A stretch of DNA of 64,000 nt from Thermosipho affectus (lineage in GTDB: Bacteria; Thermotogota; Thermotogae; Thermotogales; Fervidobacteriaceae): positions 1-64,000 of the forward strand of contig NZ_LBFC01000021.1 in NCBI RefSeq assembly GCF_001990485.1. Direction: 5' to 3'. Shown here in pieces: positions 35,303-45,613 of this stretch (its first letter is position 1; each line of letters begins with the position of its first letter). A program made the translations under genes and the position numbers. The notes beneath the pieces are model-generated. The model saw only the letters and a list, made by a program, of their open reading frames with translations, did not search any database and was not told the origin of the DNA.

Positions 35303-36227
35303 ATTTTTCGTATGCTTTGATTATCTTTTTTACAAGAGGATGCCTTACTACATCTGCTTCAGTTAAATGAACAAATTCTATCCCATCTATACTTTTAAGT
35401 ATCTTTTCTGCCATCACCAAACCAGAATTTTCTTTTATGTCTATTTGTGTTATATCTCCGGTAATAATTGCTTTGGAACTGAATCCAATCCGAGTTAAGA
35501 ACATTTTCATTTGTTCATAAGTAGTGTTTTGAGCCTCGTCTAAAATTATAAATGCATTGTTTAATGTTCTACCTCTCATGTAAGCAAGGGGAGCAATTTC
35601 AATAATATTTCTTTCCCTGTATGATATGAATTTTTCAAAAGGTATTAAATCAATTAAGGAATCAAATAAAGGTCTTAAATAAGGATCTACTTTTTCAGAT
35701 AAATCTCCAGGTAAAAAACCTAACTTTTCTCCAGCTTCAACAGCAGGCCTTGTGAGTATTATTCTATTTATTTTTCCGCTTTTTAAGTAATCTACAGCAA
35801 GCGCAGATGCCAAATAAGTTTTTCCAGTACCAGCAGGACCTATAACAAAAACTATATCACTTTTTTCAACGGCTTCTATGTACTTTTTTTGGCCTCTTGT
35901 TTTTGGTTTTACCCTACCATGGATAATAGTTTTCGTGATAACTTCAGTTAATATTTCAGAGTTTTTTTCTGTTTCCTTTTCCGATACCAAATATTCAAAT
36001 TCTTGTTTATCCAGTAAATGTCCTTCTCGTGTAATATTTATCATTTCATTTATTATGCCTTCAACGATTTTTATGTTTTCTTCATTTTTTCCTTTTAAAA
36101 AAACTTCATTTCCCCTAACAGATATATCAAGTCCAAATTTTTTTTCCAAATATCTAAGCCTATTGTCATACTGACCAAAAATTTCGACTATGAATATGTC
36201 TTTTGGAATTGTTATTTTTTTTATCAC
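35271..36227 (-). CDS. PhoH family ATPase
   Basis: A 318-residue protein: an N-terminal KH-like or small domain, then a P-loop ATPase with GPAGTGKT near residue 135 and LDEAQNTTYEQMKMFLTR. PhoH is linked to RNA metabolism and the YbeY system. GTG start after GAGGTG. Overlaps the HD protein gene by 32 bases. Confidence 0.93.
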   Translation of the reverse strand: MIKKITIPKDIFIVEIFGQYDNRLRYLEKKFGLDISVRGNEVFLKGKNEENIKIVEGIINEMINITREGHLLDKQEFEYLVSEKETEKNSEILTEVITKTIIHGRVKPKTRGQKKYIEAVEKSDIVFVIGPAGTGKTYLASALAVDYLKSGKINRIILTRPAVEAGEKLGFLPGDLSEKVDPYLRPLFDSLIDLIPFEKFISYRERNIIEIAPLAYMRGRTLNNAFIILDEAQNTTYEQMKMFLTRIGFSSKAIITGDITQIDIKENSGLVMAEKILKSIDGIEFVHLTEADVVRHPLVKKIIKAYEKYEKGEKNEKD

Positions 36228-36295
36228 TCATGCACCTCACTTTTGTTCTTCTAAGTTAGTAAATAAAAAGTTTCCCTATCCCCCAAGTGTCTTTT

Positions 36296-37174
36296 TTAAA
36301 TTATACCACATAATTTATTAAGAGTTTTTTCTACCAAAGTTGAGACTCTTTCTTCAGGTTCAATTTTGGAAATTATCTCTTTTACCTTCCTAATTACTAT
36401 TGTTTCTGCATGCCTTTTTTGTCTTTGTTTTTTTCTTGTATTTAGCTCTCCATTTTCTTTGAATTTATTTAATAAATCATTTATATTTTCTAAAAGTTGT
36501 TTAATTCCTTTTCCAGAAGTAGCAATAGTTTCAACTATTGTTTTTTTAGAATTTGAGAGTGATAAGATATGTTCAAGTTGGATCTTTAAAGATGCTGTTC
36601 CATCTAAATCTGCTTTATTTATAACATAAATATCACCAATTTCCATTATTCCAGCTTTTAACAGTTGAATTTCATCTCCTGCTCCTGGCGAAAGTACGAG
36701 TGTAACTAGATCAGATACGTTTACTATATCAATTTCACTTTGGCCGGCTCCTACAGTTTCAATTAATATATAATCAAATCCAAATGCATCCATTAGTTTT
36801 ATCACGTCAAAAATACTTTCGTTAAGACCTCCAAGACTATTTCCACTGCCCATACTTCTTATGAAAACACCTTTGTCAAGGAAGTGTTTTTTCATCCTTA
36901 TTCTGTCACCCAAAAATGCGCCGCCGGTAAAAGGGCTTGTAGGATCTACCGCAATTACCCCAACAGTTTTTTCTGTTGCTCTAATTTCAGAAATTAGAGC
37001 ATTTACTAAAGAACTTTTTCCCGCTCCTGGGCTTCCAGTAATTCCAATAACAAACGAATCATTTGTCCATAAATCGTCAACAAAATTATTTTCAGTATTA
37101 TTTTCAACGTAAGTTATAAGCTTTGCAAGTGCTCTCTGATCTTTTTGTTTTAATTTTTCTAAGAGTTCTTTCAA
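36296..37174 (-). CDS. meaB: Methylmalonyl-CoA mutase GTPase chaperone MeaB/ArgK
   Basis: A 292-residue G3E GTPase. The P-loop is GSPGAGKS at residues 47-54, the Mg site ends in DPTSPF, and NKAD binds the guanine. MeaB loads and protects B12 on methylmalonyl-CoA mutase. It overlaps the B12-binding subunit gene by four bases, which supports this role. The catalytic large mutase subunit is not in the window. Confidence 0.94.
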   Translation of the reverse strand: MKELLEKLKQKDQRALAKLITYVENNTENNFVDDLWTNDSFVIGITGSPGAGKSSLVNALISEIRATEKTVGVIAVDPTSPFTGGAFLGDRIRMKKHFLDKGVFIRSMGSGNSLGGLNESIFDVIKLMDAFGFDYILIETVGAGQSEIDIVNVSDLVTLVLSPGAGDEIQLLKAGIMEIGDIYVINKADLDGTASLKIQLEHILSLSNSKKTIVETIATSGKGIKQLLENINDLLNKFKENGELNTRKKQRQKRHAETIVIRKVKEIISKIEPEERVSTLVEKTLNKLCGII

Positions 37175-37572
37175 TTTTTAACCTCCGTAAAGAAATTTTG
37201 TATTTTTTTAACGATTGTGTTTAAGGGTGTCCCAGGTCCGAATACTTCTTTTATCCCCATCTTCTTTAATTCAACTGCGTCGTTTGCTGGAATTATACCA
37301 CCAACAAAAACAGGTACGTTAAAATCATTTTCTTCCATTAATTTTAGTATTTTTTTACAGATACTCATATGTGCTCCTGATAATATGGAAAGCCCGATTA
37401 CATCCACGTCTTCTTGTATAGCAGATTGAATAATTTGTTCTGGAGTTTGTCTTAATCCCGTATATATAACTTCCATACCAGCGTCTCTTAATGCTTTTGC
37501 AACAACTTTTGCACCTCTATCATGACCATCAAGTCCTGGTTTTGCAATAAGTACCCTTATTTTTTTTTCCAT
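37171..37572 (-). CDS. Methylmalonyl-CoA mutase small (B12-binding) subunit
   Basis: A 133-residue stand-alone cobalamin-binding domain. The B12 motif DGHDRG has His17 as the lower axial ligand, followed by SILSGAH and GGIIP. It corresponds to the C-terminal domain of the fused mutase. ATG 37572 follows AGGAGGGGGAAA; a longer reading from 37590 is less likely. It needs a large subunit encoded elsewhere. Confidence 0.92.
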   Translation of the reverse strand: MEKKIRVLIAKPGLDGHDRGAKVVAKALRDAGMEVIYTGLRQTPEQIIQSAIQEDVDVIGLSILSGAHMSICKKILKLMEENDFNVPVFVGGIIPANDAVELKKMGIKEVFGPGTPLNTIVKKIQNFFTEVKN

Positions 37573-37582
37573 TTTCCCCCTC

Positions 37583-37990
37583 CTATTCAAGTTCGATTAA
37601 TGCTTGTCCTGTGTCGACATTATCTCCTTCTTTTACGAGGACATTTTTCACAGTTCCTCCTACCTCGGCTATAATTTCATTTTCCATTTTCATGGCCTCT
37701 AAAATTACAACTTTGTCACCAGGTTTTACATTTTGGCCTTGGGAGATTAACACTTTTAAGACAAGCCCAGACATAGGGGCGTTAATAGTATGACTACCTG
37801 AAGATGATTTCTTTGGTTCAATTTTTTCAGTTTCAGGTTTAGATTGTGTTTTTTCCTCTACTTTTGGTGTTTTTACGTTTTCTACATTTGATGGTGTTTT
37901 TTCTTGCAGAATTTGTGTGTGAGCTTGTAAATCCTCAACTTCTACTATGTATTCTTTTCCATTTACCCTAACTTTGAACTTTTTGACCAT
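37583..37990 (-). CDS. Biotin carboxyl carrier protein (decarboxylase gamma subunit)
   Basis: A 135-residue carrier. A short N-terminal part is followed by a Pro/Glu/Lys linker (about 30-65) and the biotinyl domain with Lys101 in EAMKMENEI. It carries CO2 between decarboxylase/carboxylase subunits. ATG 37990 follows GGAGAGGTG; the open frame further upstream overlaps the delta subunit gene. Confidence 0.92.
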   Translation of the reverse strand: MVKKFKVRVNGKEYIVEVEDLQAHTQILQEKTPSNVENVKTPKVEEKTQSKPETEKIEPKKSSSGSHTINAPMSGLVLKVLISQGQNVKPGDKVVILEAMKMENEIIAEVGGTVKNVLVKEGDNVDTGQALIELE

Positions 37991-38283
37991 CCTTTTACAC
38001 CTCTCCATCCAGTTTTTTTCCAGACAGTCCAACCTCTGTTTTCATTTTTTTTATAAACTTTCTTTACTGTTACTGGACCTAACATACTATATATTGCAGC
38101 CATAATTGCTGCTATTTCTTCTTCTTCTTCATTATTTAAAGTTAAGTCCTCGTGTGATTCTATTTTTTGAGGCAATTTTATTGCAGCTTTTTTTGAGAAA
38201 AATCCAAATAGTAAAAAGACAAAGTACAGTATCGTAAAAACCAAAAAAACTGTTACTAATCCTATAATGGTTATTATAAACAT
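37963..38283 (-). CDS. Decarboxylase delta subunit (OadG family)
   Basis: A 106-residue protein with one N-terminal membrane helix (about 3-30), an acidic linker, and a basic C-terminus, typical of OadG/MmdD subunits that hold sodium-pumping decarboxylase together at the membrane. The coding end overlaps the biotin carrier start by 28 bases. It lies 10 bases after the carboxyltransferase gene. Confidence 0.85.
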   Translation of the reverse strand: MFIITIIGLVTVFLVFTILYFVFLLFGFFSKKAAIKLPQKIESHEDLTLNNEEEEEIAAIMAAIYSMLGPVTVKKVYKKNENRGWTVWKKTGWRGVKGWSKSSKLG

Positions 38284-38293
38284 TCATTTCACC

Positions 38294-39832
38294 TCATAAT
38301 GGAATGTTTCCATGCTTTTTCTTTGGTCTTGGTTCAACTTTTGTTTTGCCGTATTCAATTGATTTAGCTATCCATTTTCTTGTATTTCTTGGATCAATTA
38401 TTGCATCGATGTAACCTCTTGACGCGGCAACGTATGGATTTGAGAATGCGTTTTTATATTCTTCTATCTTTTTAATTCTCATTTCCTCTGGATTTTCGGC
38501 ATTTGCTATTTCTTTTTTGAAAATTATATTTGCTGCTCCTTCAGGTCCCATTACTGCGATTTCTGCGGTAGGCCATGCGGCTACAAAGTCTGCACCTAGA
38601 TGTTTACTACCCATTGCAATATAGGCGCCACCGTATGCTTTTCTCAATATTATGGTAATTTTCAATGTTGTGGCTTCACTATATGCGTATAACATCTTTG
38701 CACCATGTCTTATTATTCCACCGTGTTCTTGTTTTGTTCCTGGGAGATATCCAGGTGTATCTACAAATGTGATAATTGGAATATTAAAGGAATCTAAGAA
38801 TCTTATAAACCGTGCAGCTTTGTCTGAGGAATCTATATCCAAGACACCTGCAAATACGTTGGGTTGGTTTGCAACTATACCGACTGGATATCCATTAATT
38901 CTTGCAAAGCCTACCACTATATTTTTGGCAAAGTGTTCGTGAACTTCAAGAAATTCTCCATTGTCCACTATTTTTTTGATTACATTTTTTACATCATAAC
39001 CTTTTTTAGAATCGGAAGATACTATATTAAGTATTGAATCATCAATTTCAAGGTTACCGCCACTTGATATTTCTGGATCTTCCATGTTGTTTTGCGGAAG
39101 GTATGACAAAAGATTTTTAATTAGTAGGATGGCATCTTCTTCAGATTTTGTAATGAAGTGTGCGTTTCCACTTTTTGAGTTGTGAATAAAAGCTCCCCCT
39201 AAATCTTCTTTTGAGATTTCTTCTCCTGTTACGGCTTTGATAACATTTGGTCCGGTTATAAACATTTGGGCTACTTTATCCACCATTATAACAAAATCTG
39301 TAATGGCAGGTGAATAAACAGCACCACCGGCACATGGTCCTGCTATTAAAGTTATTTGTGGTATTACACCAGAAGCGAGTGTATTTCTAAAGAATATTTC
39401 TCCGTAACCATATAGCGAATCTACACCTTCTTGTATTCTGGCACCACCTGAATCATTTATACCAATTATTGGGATTCCCATTTTAAGGGCAAGATCCATT
39501 ATTTTGGCAATTTTTTTTGCGTGCATCTCACCTAAGGAACCACCCATAACGGTAAAATCTTGTGAAAATACAGCGACTGGTTTTCCGTTAATTTTTCCAA
39601 TACCCGTTATAACTCCATCTGCAGGTAATTCTTTTTTATCTAATCCAAATTGTGTATTTCTATGTTTGACGAACTTGTCAATTTCTTCGAATGTTCCTTC
39701 ATCAAATAAGAGTTGTAATCGTTCTCTTGCTGTTAGTTTTCCATTTTTGTGTTGTTTTTCAATTTGTTTTTCTCCTCCACCTTTTTCTATTTTTTCTTCC
39801 ATTTCCTTTAGTTTTTTAATTAATTCTTCCAT
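38294..39832 (-). CDS. mmdA: Methylmalonyl-CoA carboxyltransferase / decarboxylase alpha subunit
   Basis: A 512-residue acyl-CoA carboxyltransferase. N- and C-terminal crotonase-like halves show GGSLGEMHAKKI, NDSGGARIQEGV, GPCAGGAVYSP, VDTPGYLPGTKQEHGG and MGPEGAANI. It moves carboxyl from methylmalonyl-CoA to biotin, or the reverse as propionyl-CoA carboxylase. GGAGGAAAAAAC precedes the ATG; the biotin carrier, delta subunit, epimerase, and mutase-subunit genes surround it. Confidence 0.95.
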   Translation of the reverse strand: MEELIKKLKEMEEKIEKGGGEKQIEKQHKNGKLTARERLQLLFDEGTFEEIDKFVKHRNTQFGLDKKELPADGVITGIGKINGKPVAVFSQDFTVMGGSLGEMHAKKIAKIMDLALKMGIPIIGINDSGGARIQEGVDSLYGYGEIFFRNTLASGVIPQITLIAGPCAGGAVYSPAITDFVIMVDKVAQMFITGPNVIKAVTGEEISKEDLGGAFIHNSKSGNAHFITKSEEDAILLIKNLLSYLPQNNMEDPEISSGGNLEIDDSILNIVSSDSKKGYDVKNVIKKIVDNGEFLEVHEHFAKNIVVGFARINGYPVGIVANQPNVFAGVLDIDSSDKAARFIRFLDSFNIPIITFVDTPGYLPGTKQEHGGIIRHGAKMLYAYSEATTLKITIILRKAYGGAYIAMGSKHLGADFVAAWPTAEIAVMGPEGAANIIFKKEIANAENPEEMRIKKIEEYKNAFSNPYVAASRGYIDAIIDPRNTRKWIAKSIEYGKTKVEPRPKKKHGNIPL

Positions 39833-39846
39833 GTTTTTTCCTCCTT

Positions 39847-40254
39847 TTAGTGATTACCTTCAACTAATTCCAATAATATTCCACCAGTGGTTTTTGGATG
39901 AATGAAAAGAACCTTTGTTCCTCCTGCTCCTTTTTGTGGTTCTTCTGATAGAGGTTTTAATCCCATTTCTTTTGCAAGGGATATAGCTTCATTTATACCG
40001 GATACATTTACAGCTATATGATGTATACCTTCCCCTTTCTTTTCTAAAAATTTAGAAACTTCCGAATTTTCATTTATTGGTTCTAAGAGTTCAAAGCGTG
40101 TTTCTCCTATTTTCACAAAATAAACCTTTAATCCTCTTTCTGGTATTGTTTCTATATGTGTAACTTCAAGCCCTAAAAAATTCTTATATAAATTTAATCT
40201 TTCTTCTGCGTTTTTGACAACAATACCAATATGATCTATTTTGTTTGTTTTCAA
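39847..40254 (-). CDS. mce: Methylmalonyl-CoA epimerase
   Basis: A 135-residue glyoxalase-fold protein with the family start KIDHIGIVVKNAEERL and ETRFELLEP, GIHHIAVNV and HPKTTGGILLELVE. The metal ligands His, Gln/Glu and Glu are in these segments. It interconverts (R)- and (S)-methylmalonyl-CoA. TTG 40254, spaced well from GGAGGTGG, is the likely start; GTG 40263 is an alternative. A small inverted repeat (CCGGT...ACCGG, 40266-40286) overlaps the ribosome site and might hide it. Confidence 0.92.
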   Translation of the reverse strand: MKTNKIDHIGIVVKNAEERLNLYKNFLGLEVTHIETIPERGLKVYFVKIGETRFELLEPINENSEVSKFLEKKGEGIHHIAVNVSGINEAISLAKEMGLKPLSEEPQKGAGGTKVLFIHPKTTGGILLELVEGNH

Positions 40255-40318
40255 ACTAACCACCTCCGGTTAAATTGTAACACCGGTTTTTTATATTATC
40301 AAATTTCAAAATTATTGA

Positions 40319-40636
40319 TTAAAGCCATCCAAGTATTTTCATAGTCCTTTTAGTAAATGATTTAAGTGCTTTTTTCTCAACATCAGTTCCACTGTATAAT
40401 TCTTTGAATTCATCTGGTGAGAGTTGGTTTAGTTTTACTTTTGTTTTTGCAATGGCAGTTTCAGTGTACGGTTCGTTTAATATGGATTCTATTCCTATAA
40501 CTTCGTTTTGTTGAAGAATTTCTTCAAAGTTATTGTATATTATTTTCACTTCACCTGATTTAATTATATAAATATATGTTCCGTTATCTCCTTTTTCAAA
40601 GATTTTACTTTCTTGATTTAATTCAATTGTTTTCAT
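40319..40636 (-). CDS. Cyclic nucleotide-binding-domain-like protein
   Basis: A 105-residue stand-alone cyclic-nucleotide-binding-like beta-roll (FEKGDNGTYIYIIKSGEVKI, then NEVIGIESILNEPYTETAIA). The phosphate-binding cassette motif is not classical, and no DNA-binding domain follows. It may be a sensor or a structural domain. Its ATG, after GGGGTGAT, overlaps the upstream gene by 14 bases. Confidence 0.75.
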   Translation of the reverse strand: MKTIELNQESKIFEKGDNGTYIYIIKSGEVKIIYNNFEEILQQNEVIGIESILNEPYTETAIAKTKVKLNQLSPDEFKELYSGTDVEKKALKSFTKRTMKILGWL

Positions 40637-41339
40637 TTTGCATCACCCCAACGTATTTAGCGATATCTGAGTAAAATATCCACATTATATTTCCCTCTTC
40701 TTTGTATACTAATGCAAGTAAATTAAGTGCATCATGACAAATTTGTAAATTGTCGGAATAATGTAGTAATATCTTTTTACATAATAATTTTGTTATATAT
40801 CTATCACCAATTGTTGAATAAACTTTTTTGGCTGTATCCAAAATTAATTCTGCTCCAGATTTTGAATCTGGGAATTTTTTTATAAAGTTTTTTAGATAAT
40901 TTACCTTTGTTATTAATTTCGAATCGTCTATATTTTCTATTAAATGTAAGGCTGTTTCTTCATCATCTGGAAGTTCACCCACACTTAACGATAATAACGT
41001 TTCCATGTGTTCAATTACATTATCAAGATTTTCATCGTCTACTATGAAATCTTCAAGAGAAAAGTTTTTTTCCGTGTTTTCCTTCCTTAAGTTTATTAAC
41101 TTTCTTAGAATATTTTCAAATTCTTCTGATAAAGATACTTCTTCAATTTCAGATTCTTCTATTGCTGAAATATCACCGGACAACGGAATTTCCAGTAGAT
41201 ATTCTGAAACTGCTATATAATCTCCTGCTTCTAATATTACAGGTCCTGATTTTTTCATTTCTCTTACTTTACCCGATTTTAATACGTATAGTTTTCTTGG
41301 GATTTCATTTACTGTAAATATTATTCCTTGGACTTTCAA
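40623..41339 (-). CDS. CNB-like N-terminal domain plus helical protein next to secA
   Basis: A 238-residue protein with a short beta-rich N-terminus (LYVLKSGKVREMKKSGPVIL, then LEAGDYIAVSEYLL), like half of a cyclic-nucleotide-binding domain, and a helical C-terminal part from about residue 75 that may be TPR-like. Start TTG after AGAGGTGAAAAT. Function unknown. Together with the next gene it looks like two halves of one regulatory module. Confidence 0.72.
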   Translation of the reverse strand: MKVQGIIFTVNEIPRKLYVLKSGKVREMKKSGPVILEAGDYIAVSEYLLEIPLSGDISAIEESEIEEVSLSEEFENILRKLINLRKENTEKNFSLEDFIVDDENLDNVIEHMETLLSLSVGELPDDEETALHLIENIDDSKLITKVNYLKNFIKKFPDSKSGAELILDTAKKVYSTIGDRYITKLLCKKILLHYSDNLQICHDALNLLALVYKEEGNIMWIFYSDIAKYVGVMQNENN

Positions 41340-41343
41340 ATTT

Positions 41344-43911
41344 TCACCTCTTTACTTTTAATCTTTTTTTTCCTTTTTTGTCTACAGCTCTTCGTTTGCG
41401 CCTATTAACCAAACTAAATTCATCGTGTTGTGTGTTGATTTTTTCCAATTCTTTTTTAGATTGTCTTTCTGTTTCATCTGAAAGCCTTTGAATGTTTAAC
41501 GTATAGATTATTGTCTGTTCAAAGATCCTTGACATCATTCCATCAAACATTCTGTATGTTTCCTTTTTAAACTCTATTATCGGATCTTTTTGTCCGTATG
41601 CCCTGAGGCTTACTGCTTCTTTTACATGTTCAACTTCTTCAAGGTATTGTCTCCAATTTTCATCAATTACCCTTAATGCAATAAATTTTCCTATTTTGTG
41701 GAAATCTTCACCAAATTCTTTTTTCTTTTCTTCAAACTTTTCGATTAGTTTGTTTTTCAAAAATTCTTTTAATTCTTCTCTTATGTCTGGTATCTCTCCC
41801 GTTATATTTACAATTTTTAGACTTTCTTTTACCTTGTTGACATCACAAACATTTTGTTCGCAAAATTCTTCTAATCTTCTTTCTGTAAAATCTTCAATGG
41901 CATCTTTAAAGTGCTCATCTATATTTCCTGAGAGTAAATATTCTCTGTAGCTATAAATGGCTTTTCTTTGTGCATCCAATACAGTATCCATTTGTAGAAG
42001 ATTTTTCCTGATACCAAAATTTATACTTTCTACTTTCTTTTGTACTTTTTCAATGAGTTTTGTGAGCATTGGGTGGTAGATTGGTTCTCCTTTTTCTATT
42101 TTGACTATGTTCATTATTTTTTCTAATTTTTCACCACCAAATATCCTTATTAAATCATCTTCGAGTGATAAGAAAAATATGGATTCACCTGGATCACCTT
42201 GTCTTCCAGCTCTACCCCTTAGTTGGTTATCGATTCTTCTACTTTCGTGTCTTTCTGTTCCAATTATTAAAAGTCCGCCAAGTTCTTTAACGCCGGGGCC
42301 AAGTTTGATGTCTGTTCCCCTTCCTGCCATATTCGTTGCAATTGTTACTGAATTTTTTTGACCGGCTTTTGAGATTATCTCTGCTTCTTTTTCATGATGT
42401 TTTGCATTAAGAACGTTATGAGGTATGTTTTCTTTTTTTAGCATTTTGCTAAGTCTTTCACTTTTTTCTATAGAGGTAGTTCCTACAAGTACAGGTTGCC
42501 CCTTTTCGTATCTCTTTTTAATTTCATTAACAACTGCTTGAAATTTTTCTTCTTGTGTTCTATATATCAAATCGTCTCTATCTTTTCTTATCATAGGTTT
42601 GTGTGTTGGAATTACAACAACATCCATTCCATAAATTTGCTTGAATTCTTCTTCTTCTGTTTTTGCAGTCCCGGTCATACCGGCAAGTTTTTCATACATT
42701 CTAAAGTAGTTTTGATAAGTTATAGTTGCATAAGTTATCGATTCTTCTTTTATAGAAACACCTTCTTTTGCTTCGATAGCTTGGTGGAGACCTCCGCTAT
42801 ACCTTCTTCCTGGAAGAAGTCTTCCTGTAAATTCATCGACAATTACAACTTCTCCTTTATGAATAATATAATCTACATCCTTTTTAAACAAATATTGTGC
42901 TTTTAATGCGTTTAGTAAAAAATACATCTTGTTTACATGTTCAGGGTCATATAGATTGTCGATATTTAACAATTTTTCCACATGTTCGATTCCTTCGTCG
43001 GTCAATATAACCGTTTTTTTCTTTTCGTCTACTGTAAAATGTTTGTCTTTAATTAGTTTTTTGGCAATTTGGTTAAATCTTTTATAATCTGAGGCCTTTG
43101 TTTTAGATGGACCACTAATTATTAGGGGAGTTCTTGCCTCGTCTATTAAGATGCTATCTACTTCATCGACAATGGCGTAGTAGTGGCCCCTTTGAACTCT
43201 ATCGGAGAGGTCTATGACTAAATTGTCCCTCAAGTAATCAAAACCAAATTCCGTATTTGTTCCATATGTAATATCGCAATGGTATGCTTCTTTTCTACTT
43301 ATTTCTTTTATTTCTATTTCAAATGCAAGGGTTGCATTTTTTACCTTCTTTTCTTCGGGTAAAAATTCGTCGGAAAAATCTAATGGCCATACACTCAAGT
43401 TTTCTTTTACAGCATTTTCAAAAGCTTCTTTATTTTTCCAGATAATTTCGTACGATTTGTTTTGTGTGTTTATTATTCCTACTCTTAGTCCCAAAGCAAG
43501 ATATATAGGTCCCATCCACATTGCATCTCTTTTGGCAAGATAATCATTTACAGTTACAAGATGTACACCTTTCCCCAAAAGGGCATTTAGTACAACAGGC
43601 ATAGTTGCTACAAGTGTCTTTCCTTCGCCGGTTTTCATTTCGGCAACTTTACTATCGTGTAATACCATTCCACCAATAAGCTGCACATCAAAGGGTCTTA
43701 ATCCGATGGTTCTTTTTGCAACTTCTCTTACTATTGCAAAAACTTCATATAGATAATCATCTATGGTTTCTTGGGTAATTTCCTTTTTTATTTTGTTTAT
43801 TCTTTCAATTAATTCACTAAATTTTGAATTTTCTAAGTTTATTTCGTTGATTTTTTTTACCTTTTTCCAATATTTTTTTAAAACTCTTTCATTCTTGTCG
43901 AATAATTTCAC
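41344..43911 (-). CDS. secA: Preprotein translocase ATPase SecA
   Basis: An 855-residue SecA. Walker A is MKTGEGKT (residues 92-99), Walker B is [20 protein letters not shown], and the second motor domain has [15 protein letters not shown] and [13 protein letters not shown]. It drives protein export through SecYEG. The C-terminus is basic and lacks the usual zinc-binding cysteine motif. A Lys/Glu-rich insertion lies at about 155-210. Start GTG after GGAGGAAAAACT; overlaps minC by four bases. Confidence 0.96.
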   Translation of the reverse strand: MKLFDKNERVLKKYWKKVKKINEINLENSKFSELIERINKIKKEITQETIDDYLYEVFAIVREVAKRTIGLRPFDVQLIGGMVLHDSKVAEMKTGEGKTLVATMPVVLNALLGKGVHLVTVNDYLAKRDAMWMGPIYLALGLRVGIINTQNKSYEIIWKNKEAFENAVKENLSVWPLDFSDEFLPEEKKVKNATLAFEIEIKEISRKEAYHCDITYGTNTEFGFDYLRDNLVIDLSDRVQRGHYYAIVDEVDSILIDEARTPLIISGPSKTKASDYKRFNQIAKKLIKDKHFTVDEKKKTVILTDEGIEHVEKLLNIDNLYDPEHVNKMYFLLNALKAQYLFKKDVDYIIHKGEVVIVDEFTGRLLPGRRYSGGLHQAIEAKEGVSIKEESITYATITYQNYFRMYEKLAGMTGTAKTEEEEFKQIYGMDVVVIPTHKPMIRKDRDDLIYRTQEEKFQAVVNEIKKRYEKGQPVLVGTTSIEKSERLSKMLKKENIPHNVLNAKHHEKEAEIISKAGQKNSVTIATNMAGRGTDIKLGPGVKELGGLLIIGTERHESRRIDNQLRGRAGRQGDPGESIFFLSLEDDLIRIFGGEKLEKIMNIVKIEKGEPIYHPMLTKLIEKVQKKVESINFGIRKNLLQMDTVLDAQRKAIYSYREYLLSGNIDEHFKDAIEDFTERRLEEFCEQNVCDVNKVKESLKIVNITGEIPDIREELKEFLKNKLIEKFEEKKKEFGEDFHKIGKFIALRVIDENWRQYLEEVEHVKEAVSLRAYGQKDPIIEFKKETYRMFDGMMSRIFEQTIIYTLNIQRLSDETERQSKKELEKINTQHDEFSLVNRRKRRAVDKKGKKRLKVKR

Positions 43912-44525
43912 AGTTTTTCCTCCCTTTGAACGATTTCATCAAATATTAATTTTCCACCTTTTGAATATATAAAAGTGGGATTATTATATGTTTTTGATAA
44001 TTGATGTTTTATATCATTTATTTGAATTAGTGGGCTATTTAAAGAAAGTGTAAGTATATATGCAGGTGTTATTCTTAAACCGGCCTTAATTAGTCCGTGA
44101 CAAGAACCGAAAATTACAACAGAACCTCCTGCATTTATTTCTGAACCCACATGTACGTTTCCAACTAAAATAATATTTCCATTGTGAGTTATTTTTTGAC
44201 CGGATCTTAGATTTTTAATGAGAATGATAGTCTTCTCTTTTTCTTCTTCTTTATTTTCTACAGTTACATTTTTTTCATCGAATTCATCAGTTATTATAGC
44301 TTTAGTTTTGATATTATATTCTTCTAATTTTTCTATTATTTTTGGAACATCGCAAATTTTTTCCTTTAAATTTTTCATTTTTAAAAGTACTTTTTCTCTG
44401 CCATCAAAAAAGTGTTTGATTTCTTTCATTTTTGAATCAATATTTGAGAGTAAATTTTGAATTTTATCGTACTCATCAATGTAGAAAACAATATCGGATT
44501 TAAATGCTTTTAAGTCAAATGACAA
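43908..44525 (-). CDS. minC: Septum site-determining protein MinC
   Basis: A 205-residue protein. The C-terminal beta-helix domain (about 105-205) has the MinC repeats [37 protein letters not shown] and GLIKAG. The N-terminal half matches a MinC FtsZ-inhibiting domain only loosely. It blocks FtsZ ring assembly away from mid-cell. Start TTG. MinD is not in the window. The coupling to secA is by overlap. Confidence 0.9.
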   Translation of the reverse strand: MSFDLKAFKSDIVFYIDEYDKIQNLLSNIDSKMKEIKHFFDGREKVLLKMKNLKEKICDVPKIIEKLEEYNIKTKAIITDEFDEKNVTVENKEEEKEKTIILIKNLRSGQKITHNGNIILVGNVHVGSEINAGGSVVIFGSCHGLIKAGLRITPAYILTLSLNSPLIQINDIKHQLSKTYNNPTFIYSKGGKLIFDEIVQREEKL

Positions 44526-44537
44526 AACACTCCCCCC

Positions 44538-45584
44538 TTAGAAGACAATGTCTTCTATTTCATCAATCCATTCTCCTAAATCTAATTTTTCAAATGTTTT
44601 CAAATGTTTTTTTAGATCGAAAAATACGTTTCTAAATGTTATTTCTTTGTTACCTGAAAATATTTCAAGTGAGCATTCTAATAAAGCGGCAAAATAATCT
44701 GCAATTCTAACTATTTGACCTTCAAAGGTAGAAAAAGGATCCGAAACCATATTTTCGTACTTTTTCAAATATGAAATTTTTGGATTTTCCTTTAACCATT
44801 CATTAAACATTTCTTTTTCTACCATGGATACCAACATGTCTAATTCTTTTGTTTTTTTCTTGGTTGGAGTTATAACATCTCCAGTAAAAGCTTCTGGTAA
44901 GTCGTGTAATAGTGCTCTTTTTATTATGTTTTCAACACTATCTTTTTCAAGATTTAACAGTTTTGCTATTATAAATGAAATTGCCACAACAATGAAAGAA
45001 TGTCCTGCAACGGTTGTTTTTATGTTTCTATATATCCTATTCCACCTTACCATGGATACCATATTCAGCGCAATTGAAAAAAATATTTTTGGTATATCAT
45101 CTGGGAAGTTATTATTATATTTATTAAGTTTTTCTTCAAGTTCAAGAATTGGTTTTTTAAAATCAAAAACTTTATCATTTACTTTTGCTTCAAAAAAACT
45201 TGTGTAAATATCTGCAAATTTATCAATTGGTTCAAATTTTTCGTCTGTAAGGTTATCTAGTTGGTCTTTTTCTACTATGTTGTATAGATCTTTGAATGCT
45301 TTGTCTCTTACTTTTTCCCAGACATCTGGAGAAAGTCTTTCTACGCGCTCTTTAAGTTCAAGTGAAACATCTGAAAGTACAAGTTTGGGTAGTATTCTAC
45401 TCATTCTCCATTTTACCGCTTTTTCGATTTCCATATTGTAGTATTCTCTTAAGGCAAAGGAAATTAAAAGAGTTGAATAAGCATTGTCAGCTTCGGAAAA
45501 TTTTACAACCGCTGGCTTGTTATTCCATCTTTGTATTGTAAATAAATTTCCCATCATAAATATTAATTTACCGATTCCCAACAT
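44538..45584 (-). CDS. HD-domain protein (YfbR-like)
   Basis: A 348-residue protein. The C-terminal half has an HD motif set: TVAGHSFIVVAISF, LLHDLPEAFTGDVITP and RIADYFAAL, as in HD/YfbR-type nucleotidases. The N-terminal half is helical and may be a second degenerate HD-like unit (SEADNAYSTLLISFALREYY). Phosphohydrolase activity is likely from the motif; the substrate is unknown. AAAGGAGGGAGA precedes the ATG. Confidence 0.85.
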   Translation of the reverse strand: MLGIGKLIFMMGNLFTIQRWNNKPAVVKFSEADNAYSTLLISFALREYYNMEIEKAVKWRMSRILPKLVLSDVSLELKERVERLSPDVWEKVRDKAFKDLYNIVEKDQLDNLTDEKFEPIDKFADIYTSFFEAKVNDKVFDFKKPILELEEKLNKYNNNFPDDIPKIFFSIALNMVSMVRWNRIYRNIKTTVAGHSFIVVAISFIIAKLLNLEKDSVENIIKRALLHDLPEAFTGDVITPTKKKTKELDMLVSMVEKEMFNEWLKENPKISYLKKYENMVSDPFSTFEGQIVRIADYFAALLECSLEIFSGNKEITFRNVFFDLKKHLKTFEKLDLGEWIDEIEDIVF

Positions 45585-45613
45585 TCTCCCTCCTTTGAAA
45601 ATATTTTAACACA

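Noticed and set aside
40319-41339. Frameshift splitting one cyclic-nucleotide-domain protein into two
   Set aside because: The second gene has a clear ribosome site (GGGGTGAT) and ATG with a normal 14-base overlap; both frames look complete.
43700-43911. SecA2 rather than SecA
   Set aside because: Length of 855 residues, full motor motifs and lone copy fit the housekeeping SecA, although the zinc-binding tail is missing.
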